A stretch of DNA of 64,000 nt from Myxococcales bacterium (GTDB lineage: Bacteria > Myxococcota_A > Bradymonadia > UBA7976 > UBA1532). Location: positions 124,001-188,000 of the forward strand of contig JACKDL010000007.1 of assembly GCA_020633555.1 (NCBI GenBank), written 5' to 3'. Positions 1 through 8,635 of the stretch are shown piece after piece; position 1 is the first letter of the stretch, and each line of letters opens with the position of its first letter. The notes beneath the pieces were generated by a model, which searched no databases, was not told the origin of the DNA, and saw only the letters and a program-made list of their open reading frames with translations. The translations under genes and the position numbers were made by a program.

Positions 1-47
1 TGGCCCTCATCGACGGCTACGGCCAGGCGCTGCCCCGGCCGGTCTGA
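1..47 (+). CDS. C-terminal tail of an unidentified protein
   Basis: The window opens inside a plus-strand reading frame that encodes ALIDGYGQALPRPV and stops at TGA 45-47. Every third codon position is G or C, matching the real genes here, so it is probably the end of a coding sequence whose body lies before the window. It converges with the protease gene on the other strand, leaving 15 bases between the two stops. Fifteen codons are too few to name a family. Confidence 0.45.
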   Translation, partial: ALIDGYGQALPRPV

Positions 48-62
48 CGGCGTCCCGATGCC

Positions 63-1013
63 TCAGCCCAGGGCGCGGCCGATCTCCGCCTGAATGACGC
101 TGATGAGCGTGCCCTCGTTGACCTCGGGATCCCCGGCGTGGTGCAGCCCGATGACCTCCGCGCGGCCGTCGAAGACCGGCGAGCCGCTCATCCCCCGCAG
201 GGTGGCGCTGCGGTAGGTCAGCCACTGCTGGCGCACCTCGTCCACGGTGCGCGGCGGCATCGAGAAGGCGCGCGCCCCGCCCTCGGGGTAGCCCACGGGC
301 AGCGCCCGGGTGCGGCCGGTGAGCACGTCCCGCCGGCTCAGGGGCAGGGGCGCGACGGGCGGGGCGGTCGCCAACCGCAGCAGGCTGGCGTCCAGGTCGG
401 TGTGGGGGGAGGACCAGATCACCTCAGCCACCGGGTGCTCGGCGACCAGGGCGTCATCGGCACCGAAGTGCGCGGCCACCAGCGCCGACGGCGGGCGGGC
501 CCCCTTGGCCTGATCCACCGCCGCCTCGCTGCAGACGTGGGCGTTGGTCATCACCAGAATTTCGCCCTCCAACGAGGGGTGCAGCGCCTCGCCCGCCACC
601 GCGAAGCCGGTGCCGTGCCCGCGAGCGGCCCCAGGCGCTTGCAGCCGCAGGACGCCAGGCAGGCGCTGGACCAACGCCACCAGCAGGGCGGTGGGGGCCA
701 GGGTGTCGCCGTCCAGCACGACGAAGGTGGACGCGTCCTCCAGGTAGGGGCGCAGGCGCAGATCGAGCGCGCGGGCGTCGCCCCCGGCACGCACCCAGGC
801 CTGCACCGCTGCGGCCGCGGAGGCCAGGGCGTCGCTGGCCAGCGCGGCCTCGGCGCGCACCCCCCACACCGCGGGCGTCGGCGTCGCGCCCGCGAGGGCT
901 GCCAGCGCCGCCGCGCCGTCGGCACGGCCGGCGGGCACCGGCAGGGGCAGCGCCGGCAGGTTCCCGCCGGCTCGCACCTGCTGCGCCAGGCTCGTCAGGG
1001 GTCCCGGCGCCAT
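63..1013 (-). CDS. Trypsin-like serine protease (S1-fold), 316 aa
   Basis: This gene encodes a chymotrypsin-fold serine protease. The triad is visible: His159 in TNAHV, Asp208 (or D206) in HTDLDASLLRL and Ser276 in GMSGSPVFDG. The S1 domain fills residues about 130-316. Residues 1-128 are Ala-rich with no recognised domain, although the segment around 90-125 resembles a small folded module that could be an effector or adaptor domain. No signal peptide is apparent, so it may act in the cytoplasm. The ATG at 1013 lies in a TGATG overlap with the stop of the PhoD-like gene, which fixes the start and implies translational coupling. The substrate is unknown. Protease identity is secure from the triad. 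Confidence 0.85.
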   Translation of the reverse strand: MAPGPLTSLAQQVRAGGNLPALPLPVPAGRADGAAALAALAGATPTPAVWGVRAEAALASDALASAAAAVQAWVRAGGDARALDLRLRPYLEDASTFVVLDGDTLAPTALLVALVQRLPGVLRLQAPGAARGHGTGFAVAGEALHPSLEGEILVMTNAHVCSEAAVDQAKGARPPSALVAAHFGADDALVAEHPVAEVIWSSPHTDLDASLLRLATAPPVAPLPLSRRDVLTGRTRALPVGYPEGGARAFSMPPRTVDEVRQQWLTYRSATLRGMSGSPVFDGRAEVIGLHHAGDPEVNEGTLISVIQAEIGRALG

Positions 1014-3043
1014 CAGCGCCCCCCGAGCTTGAAGCGTGGCCGCTGCTCGGTGTGCTTGTGGTGTTGATGGTGCTCGTAGTGCAGCCGCAGGGTCACCCGC
1101 CCCGCCGGCGCGAAGATCACCTCGCCCAGGTTCGCCTGGCTGACCAGCGGTGAGCGTGCCTGAACGCCGACGTTCTCCAAGGTGAAGGCGTCGCTGGGGG
1201 CGGGCTCCCCGTCGGCATCCAGCAGGGCCACCGTGAAGGCCTCGCCGTCGGCCTGCAGGGTCCGCTGCGCCGCCGCCAGGACGGGCAGCGCGGCGTCCGA
1301 ACCGGGCTGGTTGGCTTGCAGGCGCTCGCCGTCGAGGAACCAGGCCGTCCACTCGCCCATGCCGTCGTTCTTCAACGCGCTGGCCACCAGGTTGATCACC
1401 CGCCGGCCGCCCCGTGGGCCGCTGCCGTCGAGCACCGACGCGAAGCCGTAGTGCACATCCCCCGACAGCACCACGGTGGGCGGCCCGTCCAGCAGGCGCC
1501 GCAGCAGGTGATTGAAGGTGGGCGACACCGCCCAGGGCTCGGCGTCGTACTCCACGGCCCGGTCGTAGTCGCCGTCCACCAGGTCCTGCACGCCCTCGAT
1601 GAGCTTCAACCCCAGCACCGGCGCCGGGGCCACGGCCACCTGCAGCGCCAGATCGGGCCGCTCCTCGGCGGTGGGCAGCGCGTCGTCGATGTCCTCGGCG
1701 CTCATCAGAGCGACGCCCTCGCCCGGGAACTGGCGGCGGGTGCGCCCGTCCAGCGCCACCAGCCGGTAGCCGGGGGCCTCGACGCTGTAGCCCCAGCGGA
1801 AGGGCAGCGGCCGGCCGGCCTTCAGCGCCGCGGCCGTCTGGCGCTCGGCCCACGCCGCCTGGTCCAGCTCGGCCGCCGGCGGCACGCCCAGCAGGCGGTC
1901 CAGCTCGGCCAGCCGGGCCTCGTCCACGCCGCCGTCCACCCCGTCCAGCAAGGCCAGCAGGGCGGCGCCGGGGCCCTGCCCCTCGAAGTCCTCGGGCCGG
2001 TTGCCCCAGTGCTGGAACAGCGCGTAGGCCGCCAGCCCGTTGCGGATCACCCGCCGGCCCAGGTCGGTGCTCAGCGCAGCGGCGTTCCAGCGGGCCCGCA
2101 GCCCCCAGTCGTCGGTGATCTCGTGGTCGTCGAAGATCATGTAGGTCGACATGTTCGCCAGCGCCCGCCGCGCCTGCCGCAGGGTGTCGTGGAAGCCCTT
2201 CACCGCCTTCGACTCGGCTCGCTGCGCCAGATCCTCGGGCCAGACCACCGGCGACCACGCCAGCAGGTACATGGCGCAGAACTCGGCGAAGCTGATCAGG
2301 TGCCCGCGGGCGGTGGTGGTCAGGCCGCCTTCGCCCCGCACCAGGGCCTTGCGGGCGTCGGGGGCCAGGCGGGCCCCGTACCGGGCGCCCAGCCGGCGCC
2401 GCTCACCGTCGCCCAGCAGGTCGTCCCCCAGGTGAATGGCCGCCCCCAGCACATGCAGATCCACGTCGTCGGCGTAGATCTGGTCCCCGCTCAGCACGAG
2501 CTGGTGGGGGCGGGGCTGGCCGCCCAGCAGGGCCTCCAGGGCCAGCGTGTCGGCCAGCGCCAGCCCGTCGGAGCCCGTGCCATGGGGCTTGCGGCAGGAG
2601 CCCGTGAGCAGCCGCAGGGCCGCCGGATCGGCGGGCGGCAGGCACACCGAGGGCAGCCCCTCGTTGGTCTGCAGCAGCACGCGGTCCAGGGCGGTGCTGC
2701 GGTCCCAGGCGCCGGTCACCAGGGTCCCCAGGCACTGGAGCCCCCCGGTGAAGCCGTCGGCCGAGATCCGTACGTCGTAGTGGTACGTCTCGCCCCAGCG
2801 CAGCCCCGCGTTCACGGGCCGGGCGGTGACCACCGCCAGGTGCAGATCGCGCCCGATCCGCGCGGTCCGCCGCCGGCCCAAGGCGCACGGCTGGCCCTGG
2901 GCCACGGCGGTCGCCCCTTGGGCCACCACCAGCGTGAGTTCACAGGGCGCGCGGGTCACCACGAAGACGCTGATCCCCTGATCGGCGGTGGCCCGCCGAA
3001 CGATGGGGCCGCAGAGGATCATCGGCCGGTCGCTGGCCGCCAT
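1013..3043 (-). CDS. PhoD-like metallophosphatase/phosphodiesterase, 676 aa
   Basis: This is a metallophosphoesterase of the PhoD-like family, hydrolysing phosphate mono- or diesters with a di-metal centre. Family signatures appear in order: GSCRKPHG, SGDQIYADDVD, FDDHEITDDWG and a late SGDVHYG. The spacing suits the long bacterial PhoD-like proteins. No Tat or Sec signal peptide is visible, unlike classical secreted PhoD, so the location is uncertain. ATG 3043 is preferred to the in-frame GTG at 3049 because GGGAGG lies five bases upstream of the ATG. The stop overlaps the start of the protease gene (TGATG). The benzoate-CoA-ligase-family gene ends 16 bases upstream, so one transcript probably carries all three. 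Confidence 0.85.
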   Translation of the reverse strand: MAASDRPMILCGPIVRRATADQGISVFVVTRAPCELTLVVAQGATAVAQGQPCALGRRRTARIGRDLHLAVVTARPVNAGLRWGETYHYDVRISADGFTGGLQCLGTLVTGAWDRSTALDRVLLQTNEGLPSVCLPPADPAALRLLTGSCRKPHGTGSDGLALADTLALEALLGGQPRPHQLVLSGDQIYADDVDLHVLGAAIHLGDDLLGDGERRRLGARYGARLAPDARKALVRGEGGLTTTARGHLISFAEFCAMYLLAWSPVVWPEDLAQRAESKAVKGFHDTLRQARRALANMSTYMIFDDHEITDDWGLRARWNAAALSTDLGRRVIRNGLAAYALFQHWGNRPEDFEGQGPGAALLALLDGVDGGVDEARLAELDRLLGVPPAAELDQAAWAERQTAAALKAGRPLPFRWGYSVEAPGYRLVALDGRTRRQFPGEGVALMSAEDIDDALPTAEERPDLALQVAVAPAPVLGLKLIEGVQDLVDGDYDRAVEYDAEPWAVSPTFNHLLRRLLDGPPTVVLSGDVHYGFASVLDGSGPRGGRRVINLVASALKNDGMGEWTAWFLDGERLQANQPGSDAALPVLAAAQRTLQADGEAFTVALLDADGEPAPSDAFTLENVGVQARSPLVSQANLGEVIFAPAGRVTLRLHYEHHQHHKHTEQRPRFKLGGR

Positions 3044-3059
3044 GGGCACCTCCCTCGCG

Positions 3060-4622
3060 TCACCCCACGGGCAGCGCGTGCTTGTCCACCTTGCCCCGGT
3101 CGTTGCGCGGCAGGGCGTCCACGAACACCACCTCGCGGGGGTACTTGTAGCGGGCCAGCCGCGCCTTCACCCAGCCCTGCAGCTCGGCCGCGAGCGCCCC
3201 ATCGGTGGCCCCGCGGCACGCCACGAAGGCCCGGGTGAGCACCAGCCCGTCGCGCTTCACCCCCACCACGGCCGCCTCGATGACCCGCGGGTGCGCGCAC
3301 AGGCAGTGCTCCACCTCGGTGGGGCTCACCCACTGGCCGCCCACCTTCAACAGGTGGTCCGCCCGACCCTGGAACCAGTAGTAGCCCTGGGCGTCGCGGG
3401 TGAACAGGTCCCCCGAGCGGCACCAGTGCCCGTGAAACGTCCGCCAACTCGTGTCGCGGTCCAGCCAGTAGCCCTGGGCCACGCTGTCGCCCTGGATCCA
3501 CAGCACGCCGGCCTCGCCCTCCGGCACCTCGGCCGCCCCGGGCCCCTGCGCGTCGGCGGGCAGCAGCCGCAGGGTGTAGCCGTCCACCACCCGCCCCAGG
3601 CTGCCCGGCTTGATGTCGCCCGGCCGGTTGCTCAGGTAGATGTGGAACATCTCGGCGCTGCCGATGCCGTCGTACACCGGCACGCTGAACCGCGCGTCCC
3701 AGCGCTCGAGCAGGGCCGGGGGCAGCGCCTCCCCGGCCGACAACGAGAAGCGCAGGCTCGAGAGATCCACCGTCGCCCCCGCCTGGTCCGCCTCGAGCAG
3801 CCGCGCCATCAAGGTGGGCACGTTGGTCAGCACCGTCGCCTTGTAGAACCGCACCGCCCAGGCCACCCGCTCAGCGGTGGGCTTCTCGCTGAACAGCGCT
3901 GCGCAGGCCCCCACCGCGAAGGGGAACATCAGGTTGGTGCCCGTGGCGTAGCCGAAGTACAGCCGCGGCACGCTCACGCACACGTCATCGGCGCGGTAGC
4001 CCAGGGTGCCCTTGGCGTACACCTCGGTGTTGAAGGCGAAGTCCCGGTGGGTGTGCATGGCCGCCTTCGGGCGCCCGGTGCTGCCGCTGGTGAACAGCCA
4101 GATGGCGGGCTGGTCGCGGTGGGTCGGCGCCACCGGCACGCGGGCCGGCGCCTCGGCCATGGCGGTGATCAAGCAGTCCGGGCGATCCAGCGGGCACTCG
4201 TCGTCCGCCTCCAGGGTGCCCGTCGAGGCCACCGCCAGCACTGGCCGGTCGTGCAGGGCCAGCGCGTCGGCCACCGCCGCCGTGGTGATCACCGCCGCCG
4301 CCTGCACGTAGTCGATGACCGCCCGCAGATCCGCCGGGGGTGTCAGCGGGTTGCCCAGGCACACCACGGCCCCCAGCTTCAGCGCGCCGAAGAAGGCCCA
4401 CGCGAAGGCCGGCAGATCGGGCAGCACCAGGTACACCCGCTCGCCGGGCCGCACCCCCGCCGCCTGCAGCGCGCCCGCGACGCGCCAGGCCCGCTCGGCC
4501 ACGTCGGCGTAGCTCCACAGGCTGTGCCCGAAGCGAACGGCCGTGCGCCCGCCGTGGCCCTCGGCCAGGCGGTCGAACAGGAAGTAGTCGGCCAGATTGA
4601 ACGTCTCGGGGAACGTGGGCAC
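3060..4622 (-). CDS. AMP-forming acyl/aryl-CoA ligase, benzoate-CoA ligase family, 520 aa
   Basis: This enzyme activates a carboxylic acid with ATP and CoA through an acyl-adenylate. ANL-superfamily motifs are clear: FTSGSTGRPKA (phosphate loop), GIGSAEMFHIYLSN (A5), SGDLF (A7), RADHLLKVGGQWVSPTEVE (A8 hinge) and NDRGKVDK with the catalytic Lys near the C-terminus. GSAEMFHIY and VGGQWVSPTEVE are characteristic of benzoate-CoA ligases, but the true acid cannot be told from sequence. The start is GTG 4622, five bases after a perfect AGGAGG. No other aromatic-degradation gene is nearby. The neighbours are an esterase and a YaiI protein, so the substrate and pathway are open. Confidence 0.85.
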   Translation of the reverse strand: MPTFPETFNLADYFLFDRLAEGHGGRTAVRFGHSLWSYADVAERAWRVAGALQAAGVRPGERVYLVLPDLPAFAWAFFGALKLGAVVCLGNPLTPPADLRAVIDYVQAAAVITTAAVADALALHDRPVLAVASTGTLEADDECPLDRPDCLITAMAEAPARVPVAPTHRDQPAIWLFTSGSTGRPKAAMHTHRDFAFNTEVYAKGTLGYRADDVCVSVPRLYFGYATGTNLMFPFAVGACAALFSEKPTAERVAWAVRFYKATVLTNVPTLMARLLEADQAGATVDLSSLRFSLSAGEALPPALLERWDARFSVPVYDGIGSAEMFHIYLSNRPGDIKPGSLGRVVDGYTLRLLPADAQGPGAAEVPEGEAGVLWIQGDSVAQGYWLDRDTSWRTFHGHWCRSGDLFTRDAQGYYWFQGRADHLLKVGGQWVSPTEVEHCLCAHPRVIEAAVVGVKRDGLVLTRAFVACRGATDGALAAELQGWVKARLARYKYPREVVFVDALPRNDRGKVDKHALPVG

Positions 4623-4659
4623 GACGACCTCCTGCGGCTGGGAGCCCGTCGAGCATGGA

Positions 4660-5103
4660 TCAACCGTGGGCGGTGATCCAGCGGTCCAGGGCGTTGGCGA
4701 AGCGCTGCTTGACCCGCTCGTCGTACGGCGCCGGCCCGCCCGTCTCCACGCCCACCTCGCGCAGGCCGTCCTTGAAGTCGCGGATGCTCAGCGCCTCGCG
4801 CACGTTGTCTTCGTCCAGATGGCGGCCGCGCGGTGTGATCACGAGCGACCCGTTCGCCACCGCCCGCGCCGCCAGCGGGATGTCGGCGGTCACCACCAGG
4901 TCCCCCTCGCCACAGCGCTCGGCGATGTAGTCGTCGGCCACGTCGGGCCCCCCGGGCACCTGCACGAAGCGCATGGGGGCGCCCACCTGCATCCACTGGT
5001 TCGCCACCAACGTCACCGTGATCGGCCGCCGCTGCGCGGCGCGGTGCAGGATCTGCTTGCACGGCCGCGGCGCGGCGTCCGCGTCCACCCAGACCTGGCC
5101 CAT
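4660..5103 (-). CDS. YaiI/YqxD family protein (DUF188), 147 aa
   Basis: A small cytoplasmic protein of the YaiI/YqxD family, whose fold resembles PIN/NYN nucleases and whose function is not established. The family pattern is visible: WVDADAAPRPCKQIL near the N-terminus, LVANQWM, VPGGPDVADDYIAE and LVVTADIPLAARAV, then a TPRGRHLDEDNV segment. ATG 5103 is chosen over longer in-frame starts because GGAGG lies about seven bases upstream and the protein then matches the usual family length of about 150. It is divergent from thiM, sharing 115 bases of upstream sequence. Its role beside the CoA ligase is unknown. Confidence 0.82.
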   Translation of the reverse strand: MGQVWVDADAAPRPCKQILHRAAQRRPITVTLVANQWMQVGAPMRFVQVPGGPDVADDYIAERCGEGDLVVTADIPLAARAVANGSLVITPRGRHLDEDNVREALSIRDFKDGLREVGVETGGPAPYDERVKQRFANALDRWITAHG

Positions 5104-5218
5104 ATATGCCCTCCAAGCGCTGTTTTCCTTCGGGTCCGGCAGCATAGCTGGGGCTGACAGCCGGGCCAAAAGCTGCTGTCATGCGTTCTTTCGTGCGGCG
5201 CGAGGGGAGCGAGCACCC

Positions 5219-6022
5219 ATGGAGCACGGTCAGGCCGCCTGCAGGACGTTGTCCCGGATCCGGGAGCGGCGCCCGTTGGTGCACAACATCACCAACTTCG
5301 TGGCCATGGACATCTCGGCCAACGTGCTGCTGGCCGCGGGGGCCTCGCCGGCCATGATCCACGCCGTCCAGGAGGCCGCCGAGTTCGCGCTGCACGCCGA
5401 CGCGCTCGTGGTGAACATCGGCACCCTGAGCGAGCCCTGGGTGGGCGGCATGCGCGCCGCCATCGATCAGGCCGTGCACCGCGGCATGCCCGTGGTGCTC
5501 GACCCCGTGGGCGTGGGCGCCACCACCTACCGCAACCAGGTGGCCACCCGGCTGGCGGCCTTCGCCACGGTCATCCGCGCCAACGCCAGCGAGATCCTGG
5601 CGCTGGTCGGCGAGGGGGGCCGCGGCCAGGGCGTCGACGCCACCCACGACATCCACCAGGCCCTGCCCGCCGCCCGCAGCCTGGCGCGGCGCTTCAAGGC
5701 GGTGGTGGCGGTGACGGGCCCGGTCGACTTCGTCACCGACGGCGATCGCACCTTGGAGATCCGGGGCGGCCACCCTCTGCTCACCCGCGTCACCGGCGCC
5801 GGCTGCGCCCTCAGCGCGCTGGTGGCGGCGGCCCTGGCCGTCGAGCCCAACCCGCTGCACGCCGCGGCCCACGCCTGCGCGCTGTACGGCGCAGCGGCCA
5901 CCCGCGCCGGCAAAGAGGCGAAGGGCCCCGGCAGCTTCCGGGTGGCCCTGCTGGACGCCCTGTACAACCTGGACCCCGCCGACGCCGTGGGCGACCTCGA
6001 CCTGCGGGCGGTGGCGCCATGA
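5219..6022 (+). CDS. thiM: Hydroxyethylthiazole kinase ThiM, 267 aa
   Basis: ThiM phosphorylates 4-methyl-5-(2-hydroxyethyl)thiazole with ATP, salvaging thiazole for thiamine. Supporting motifs are PLVHNITNFVAMDISANVLL at the N-terminus, GASPAMIHA, DPVGVGAT in the middle, ANASEILAL and the C-terminal VTGAGCALSAL with the conserved ATP/catalytic-site Cys. The length is typical of the family. ATG 5219 gives the normal N-terminus; a GAGGGGAG stretch lies about ten bases upstream. thiE follows with an ATGA overlap, so the two enzymes that make and join the thiazole phosphate are translated together. I looked for a TPP riboswitch in the 115-base leader and did not find one. Confidence 0.95.
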   Translation: MEHGQAACRTLSRIRERRPLVHNITNFVAMDISANVLLAAGASPAMIHAVQEAAEFALHADALVVNIGTLSEPWVGGMRAAIDQAVHRGMPVVLDPVGVGATTYRNQVATRLAAFATVIRANASEILALVGEGGRGQGVDATHDIHQALPAARSLARRFKAVVAVTGPVDFVTDGDRTLEIRGGHPLLTRVTGAGCALSALVAAALAVEPNPLHAAAHACALYGAAATRAGKEAKGPGSFRVALLDALYNLDPADAVGDLDLRAVAP

Positions 6023-6663
6023 CCGCCGGCATGACCCCCGATCTCAGCCTGTACCTGGTGACGGACCCGCACCTGCTGCGGGGGCGCAACCTCATCGACA
6101 CCTGCGAGGCCGCAGTGGCCGGCGGCGTGACCCTGGTGCAGCTCCGCGACAAGACCGCCGAGGCCCGCGACCTGCTCGAGATGGCCCGTGGGCTCACCGC
6201 CCGCCTGGCGCCCCACGGCGTGCCCGTCATCGTCAACGATCGGGTGGACGTGGCCGCGGCGGCCGGGTGCGGCTGCCACCTGGGCCAGCGCGACGTGCCC
6301 CTGGCGGCGGCGCGGGCCATCCTGGGACCCGACGCGGTCATCGGCGTCAGCGTCAGCACGGTGGCCCAGGCCCGCGAGGCGGCGGCCGCCACCTACCTGG
6401 CGCCCAGCCCCGTGTTCGCCACCACCACCCGCAGCAGCAGCGCCGATCCCCTGGGCATCTCGGGCCTGAAGGCCATCGTCCAGGCCACCGACCACCCGGT
6501 GGTGGCCATCGGCGGCATCAGCCTGGACAACGCCGAGGCCATCGGCCGCACCGGCGCCGCGGGCCTCGCCACCATCACCGCCCTGATGCGCACGCCCGAC
6601 ATCGGGGCCGCCGCCGGGGCCCTGCGGCGGGCCTTCGCCGCCGGGCGGGCCAGGCGGGCGTGA
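6019..6663 (+). CDS. thiE: Thiamine-phosphate synthase ThiE, 214 aa
   Basis: ThiE joins thiazole phosphate and HMP pyrophosphate to give thiamine phosphate. The TIM-barrel signatures are present: LYLVTD at the start, VQLRDK, VPVIVNDRVDVA, HLGQRDVPL, IGVSVST, PSPVFATTT and VVAIGGIS near the C-terminal phosphate-binding loop. The length suits the family. It overlaps the end of thiM by four bases (ATGA), so it is the second gene of a thiazole-salvage operon. No thiC or thiD lies nearby, so pyrimidine must come from elsewhere in the genome or be imported. Confidence 0.94.
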   Translation: MTAGMTPDLSLYLVTDPHLLRGRNLIDTCEAAVAGGVTLVQLRDKTAEARDLLEMARGLTARLAPHGVPVIVNDRVDVAAAAGCGCHLGQRDVPLAAARAILGPDAVIGVSVSTVAQAREAAAATYLAPSPVFATTTRSSSADPLGISGLKAIVQATDHPVVAIGGISLDNAEAIGRTGAAGLATITALMRTPDIGAAAGALRRAFAAGRARRA

Positions 6664-6717
6664 CCTCGGGCGGCCCTCGGCTGTCTGTTCCCCGTCCCCC
6701 CGCCTGCAAGGACCGCC

Positions 6718-8079
6718 ATGCGCACCGCCCCCCTGGCCCTGATCCCGGCCCTGATCCCCTGCCTGCTTCTCGCCGCCTGCGACGATGACGGGGGCGAGCC
6801 CACCCCGCAGCAGGTGGCCGACGGGGGGCTCGCTGACGGTGGCGCCCCCGACCAGGCCCCCGCGCCCACCTGCGACGACTCGCAGCCCCCGCTGGTGATG
6901 GCCCACGGCTTCCTGGCCTCGGGCGACACCTGGTCGCCCCACGCCCGCCGGTTCGCCGCCAACGGCCACTGCCCCGACCGCTACGTCGCCTTCGACTGGG
7001 ACACCCTGAACCGCCGCGCCGATCACGCCGCCGCGCTGGACGCCGTCATCGACGACCTGCGGGCGGCCACCGGCGCCGCCCAGGTGGATCTCATGGGCCA
7101 CAGCGCCGGGGGCAACCTGGGCTACGAGTACCTGGCCGACCCCGCCCGCGCCGCCAAGGTGGCCCACTACGTCCACGTGGGCAGCTTCGCCAACGAGGGC
7201 CCCGCGGGCCCCCCGGGCGCCGAGCCCGTGCCCACCCTGAACATCTGGTCGCCCGCGGACACCGTGGTCGAGGGCGCCGACATCCCCGGCGCGCAGAACC
7301 TGTCGCTGCCCGACCTGGACCACTACGCGGTGGCCACCGATCCGGCGGCCTTCGAGGGCCTGTACACGTTCCTGTACGGCGCGGCGCCGGCCACGACTGC
7401 CGTCGCGCCCGCCGAGCCGGTGTGGGTCGCGGGCCGCGCCGCCGAGCTGGGCGGCAACGCCCCCGCCGCGGGCGCCGCGCTGGCCATCTGGCCCGTGGAT
7501 CCCCTCACCGGCCAGCGGGTGGGGGCGCGCCCCGAGCACAGCCTCACCGTGGGCGACGACGGCGCCTGGGGCCCGGTGGAGATCCAGCCCGGCGTGCCCT
7601 ACGAGTTCCATGTCACCCCCACGGGCGGCGGCCGGCAGGTGCACTACTACCGCGAGGCCTTCCAGGCCCCCGATCCGCTGGTGTACCTGCGCACGCTGCC
7701 CACCAGCGGCCTGGCGGGCACCCTGCTGGGCGGGGTGCCCTTCGCCAACGCCCACACGGTGGTGATCGTCTTCTCGGCCCGCCAGGCGGTCATCGCCGGC
7801 CGCGACACCCTCGCGCTGAACGGCGAGGCCCTGGCCACCGAGGAGCTGGCCTCCCCGGAGGACACGCTCATCGCTCTGTTCGCCTACGATCAAGAGGTGG
7901 ACGGCCAGGACGGCGGCCCCCTGTCGGCCTTCTCGGCCTTCCCGTTCCTGAACGGGGTCGACCGCTACATCCCCGCCGACGCCACCCGCGCCGTCACCGC
8001 CGAGCTGAACGGCCGCTTCCTGGCCGCGCCCCGCTGGCCCAGCGCCGCCGACGGGGCGGTGGTCTTCGTCTTCGAGTAG
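6718..8079 (+). CDS. Lipase/esterase-like alpha/beta-hydrolase lipoprotein, 453 aa
   Basis: A secreted lipid-anchored hydrolase. Residues 1-21 form a lipoprotein signal ending in LLAAC (Cys21), followed by an Asp/Gly-rich linker (22-52). The alpha/beta-hydrolase domain starts at PPLVMAHGFLASGDTW (oxyanion His-Gly) and has the nucleophile Ser129 in MGHSAGGN, with Asp and His candidates in SPADTVV and DLDHYAV. Residues about 225-453 look like beta-rich accessory domains (WVAGRAAELGG..., YEFHVTPTGGG), as in lipases with C-terminal lipid-binding domains, though that comparison is inference. It starts 54 bases after thiE and is probably an independent gene. Substrate unknown. Confidence 0.82.
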   Translation: MRTAPLALIPALIPCLLLAACDDDGGEPTPQQVADGGLADGGAPDQAPAPTCDDSQPPLVMAHGFLASGDTWSPHARRFAANGHCPDRYVAFDWDTLNRRADHAAALDAVIDDLRAATGAAQVDLMGHSAGGNLGYEYLADPARAAKVAHYVHVGSFANEGPAGPPGAEPVPTLNIWSPADTVVEGADIPGAQNLSLPDLDHYAVATDPAAFEGLYTFLYGAAPATTAVAPAEPVWVAGRAAELGGNAPAAGAALAIWPVDPLTGQRVGARPEHSLTVGDDGAWGPVEIQPGVPYEFHVTPTGGGRQVHYYREAFQAPDPLVYLRTLPTSGLAGTLLGGVPFANAHTVVIVFSARQAVIAGRDTLALNGEALATEELASPEDTLIALFAYDQEVDGQDGGPLSAFSAFPFLNGVDRYIPADATRAVTAELNGRFLAAPRWPSAADGAVVFVFE

Positions 8080-8085
8080 GCGGGG

Positions 8086-8634
8086 TTACGGCCGCCCGAA
8101 CACCTGGGCGTGCACCCGCTGATCGGCGGTGAGCTCTGGGTGGAAGGCCACGCCCCAGAACGGGCCCTGGCGCACGCCCACCGGCTCCCCCTCGAAGGTG
8201 TGCGTCACCTCGACGCCCGGGCCCAGATCCAGGATCCGCGGCGCCCGGATGAACACCAGCGGGAGGTCGCTGCCGTCGGCGGTGGCCTCGAAGCTGTGCA
8301 CCTGCCGGCCCCAGGCGTTGCGGGCCACGGTCACGTCCAGCCAGCCGAAGCTGGCCTGCGCGGGGTGGGTGACGGCGCGGGCGCTCAGGATGAGCCCGGC
8401 GCAGGTGGCCAGCACGGGCTTGCCGGCCGCCACGTGGCCGTCCAGCGCGCCCTTCAGGTCGAAGCGGTCGATGAGCTTCAGGTGGGTGGTGCTCTCGCCG
8501 CCCGGCAGGATCAGCCCGTCGCAGGCGGCCAGCTCGGCGGCGGTGCGCACGGGGCCGGCGTCGTGCCCCAGCGCGCGGGCGGCCTGGATGTGGGCCGCCC
8601 AGCCGCCCTGCAGCGCGAGGACGCCGACCTTCAC
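8086..8634 (-). CDS. pdxT: Pyridoxal 5'-phosphate synthase glutaminase subunit PdxT, 182 aa
   Basis: PdxT hydrolyses glutamine and channels ammonia to PdxS for PLP synthesis. The class-I amidotransferase triad is visible: Cys78 in LATCAGL, His165 and Glu167 in FHPELT. PGGEST (45-50) and the N-terminal VGVLALQGG are PdxT hallmarks. The start is GTG 8634, one base after the pdxS stop (TGA-G-GTG), so synthesis is coupled to pdxS. The length is normal. It converges with the lipase-like gene with six bases between stops. Confidence 0.95.
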   Translation of the reverse strand: MKVGVLALQGGWAAHIQAARALGHDAGPVRTAAELAACDGLILPGGESTTHLKLIDRFDLKGALDGHVAAGKPVLATCAGLILSARAVTHPAQASFGWLDVTVARNAWGRQVHSFEATADGSDLPLVFIRAPRILDLGPGVEVTHTFEGEPVGVRQGPFWGVAFHPELTADQRVHAQVFGRP

Positions 8635-8635
8635 C

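Noticed and set aside
5104..5218. Possible TPP riboswitch before thiM
   Set aside because: The leader has no recognisable CUGAGA-type or other conserved TPP aptamer segment, and 115 bases shared with a divergent gene leave little room.
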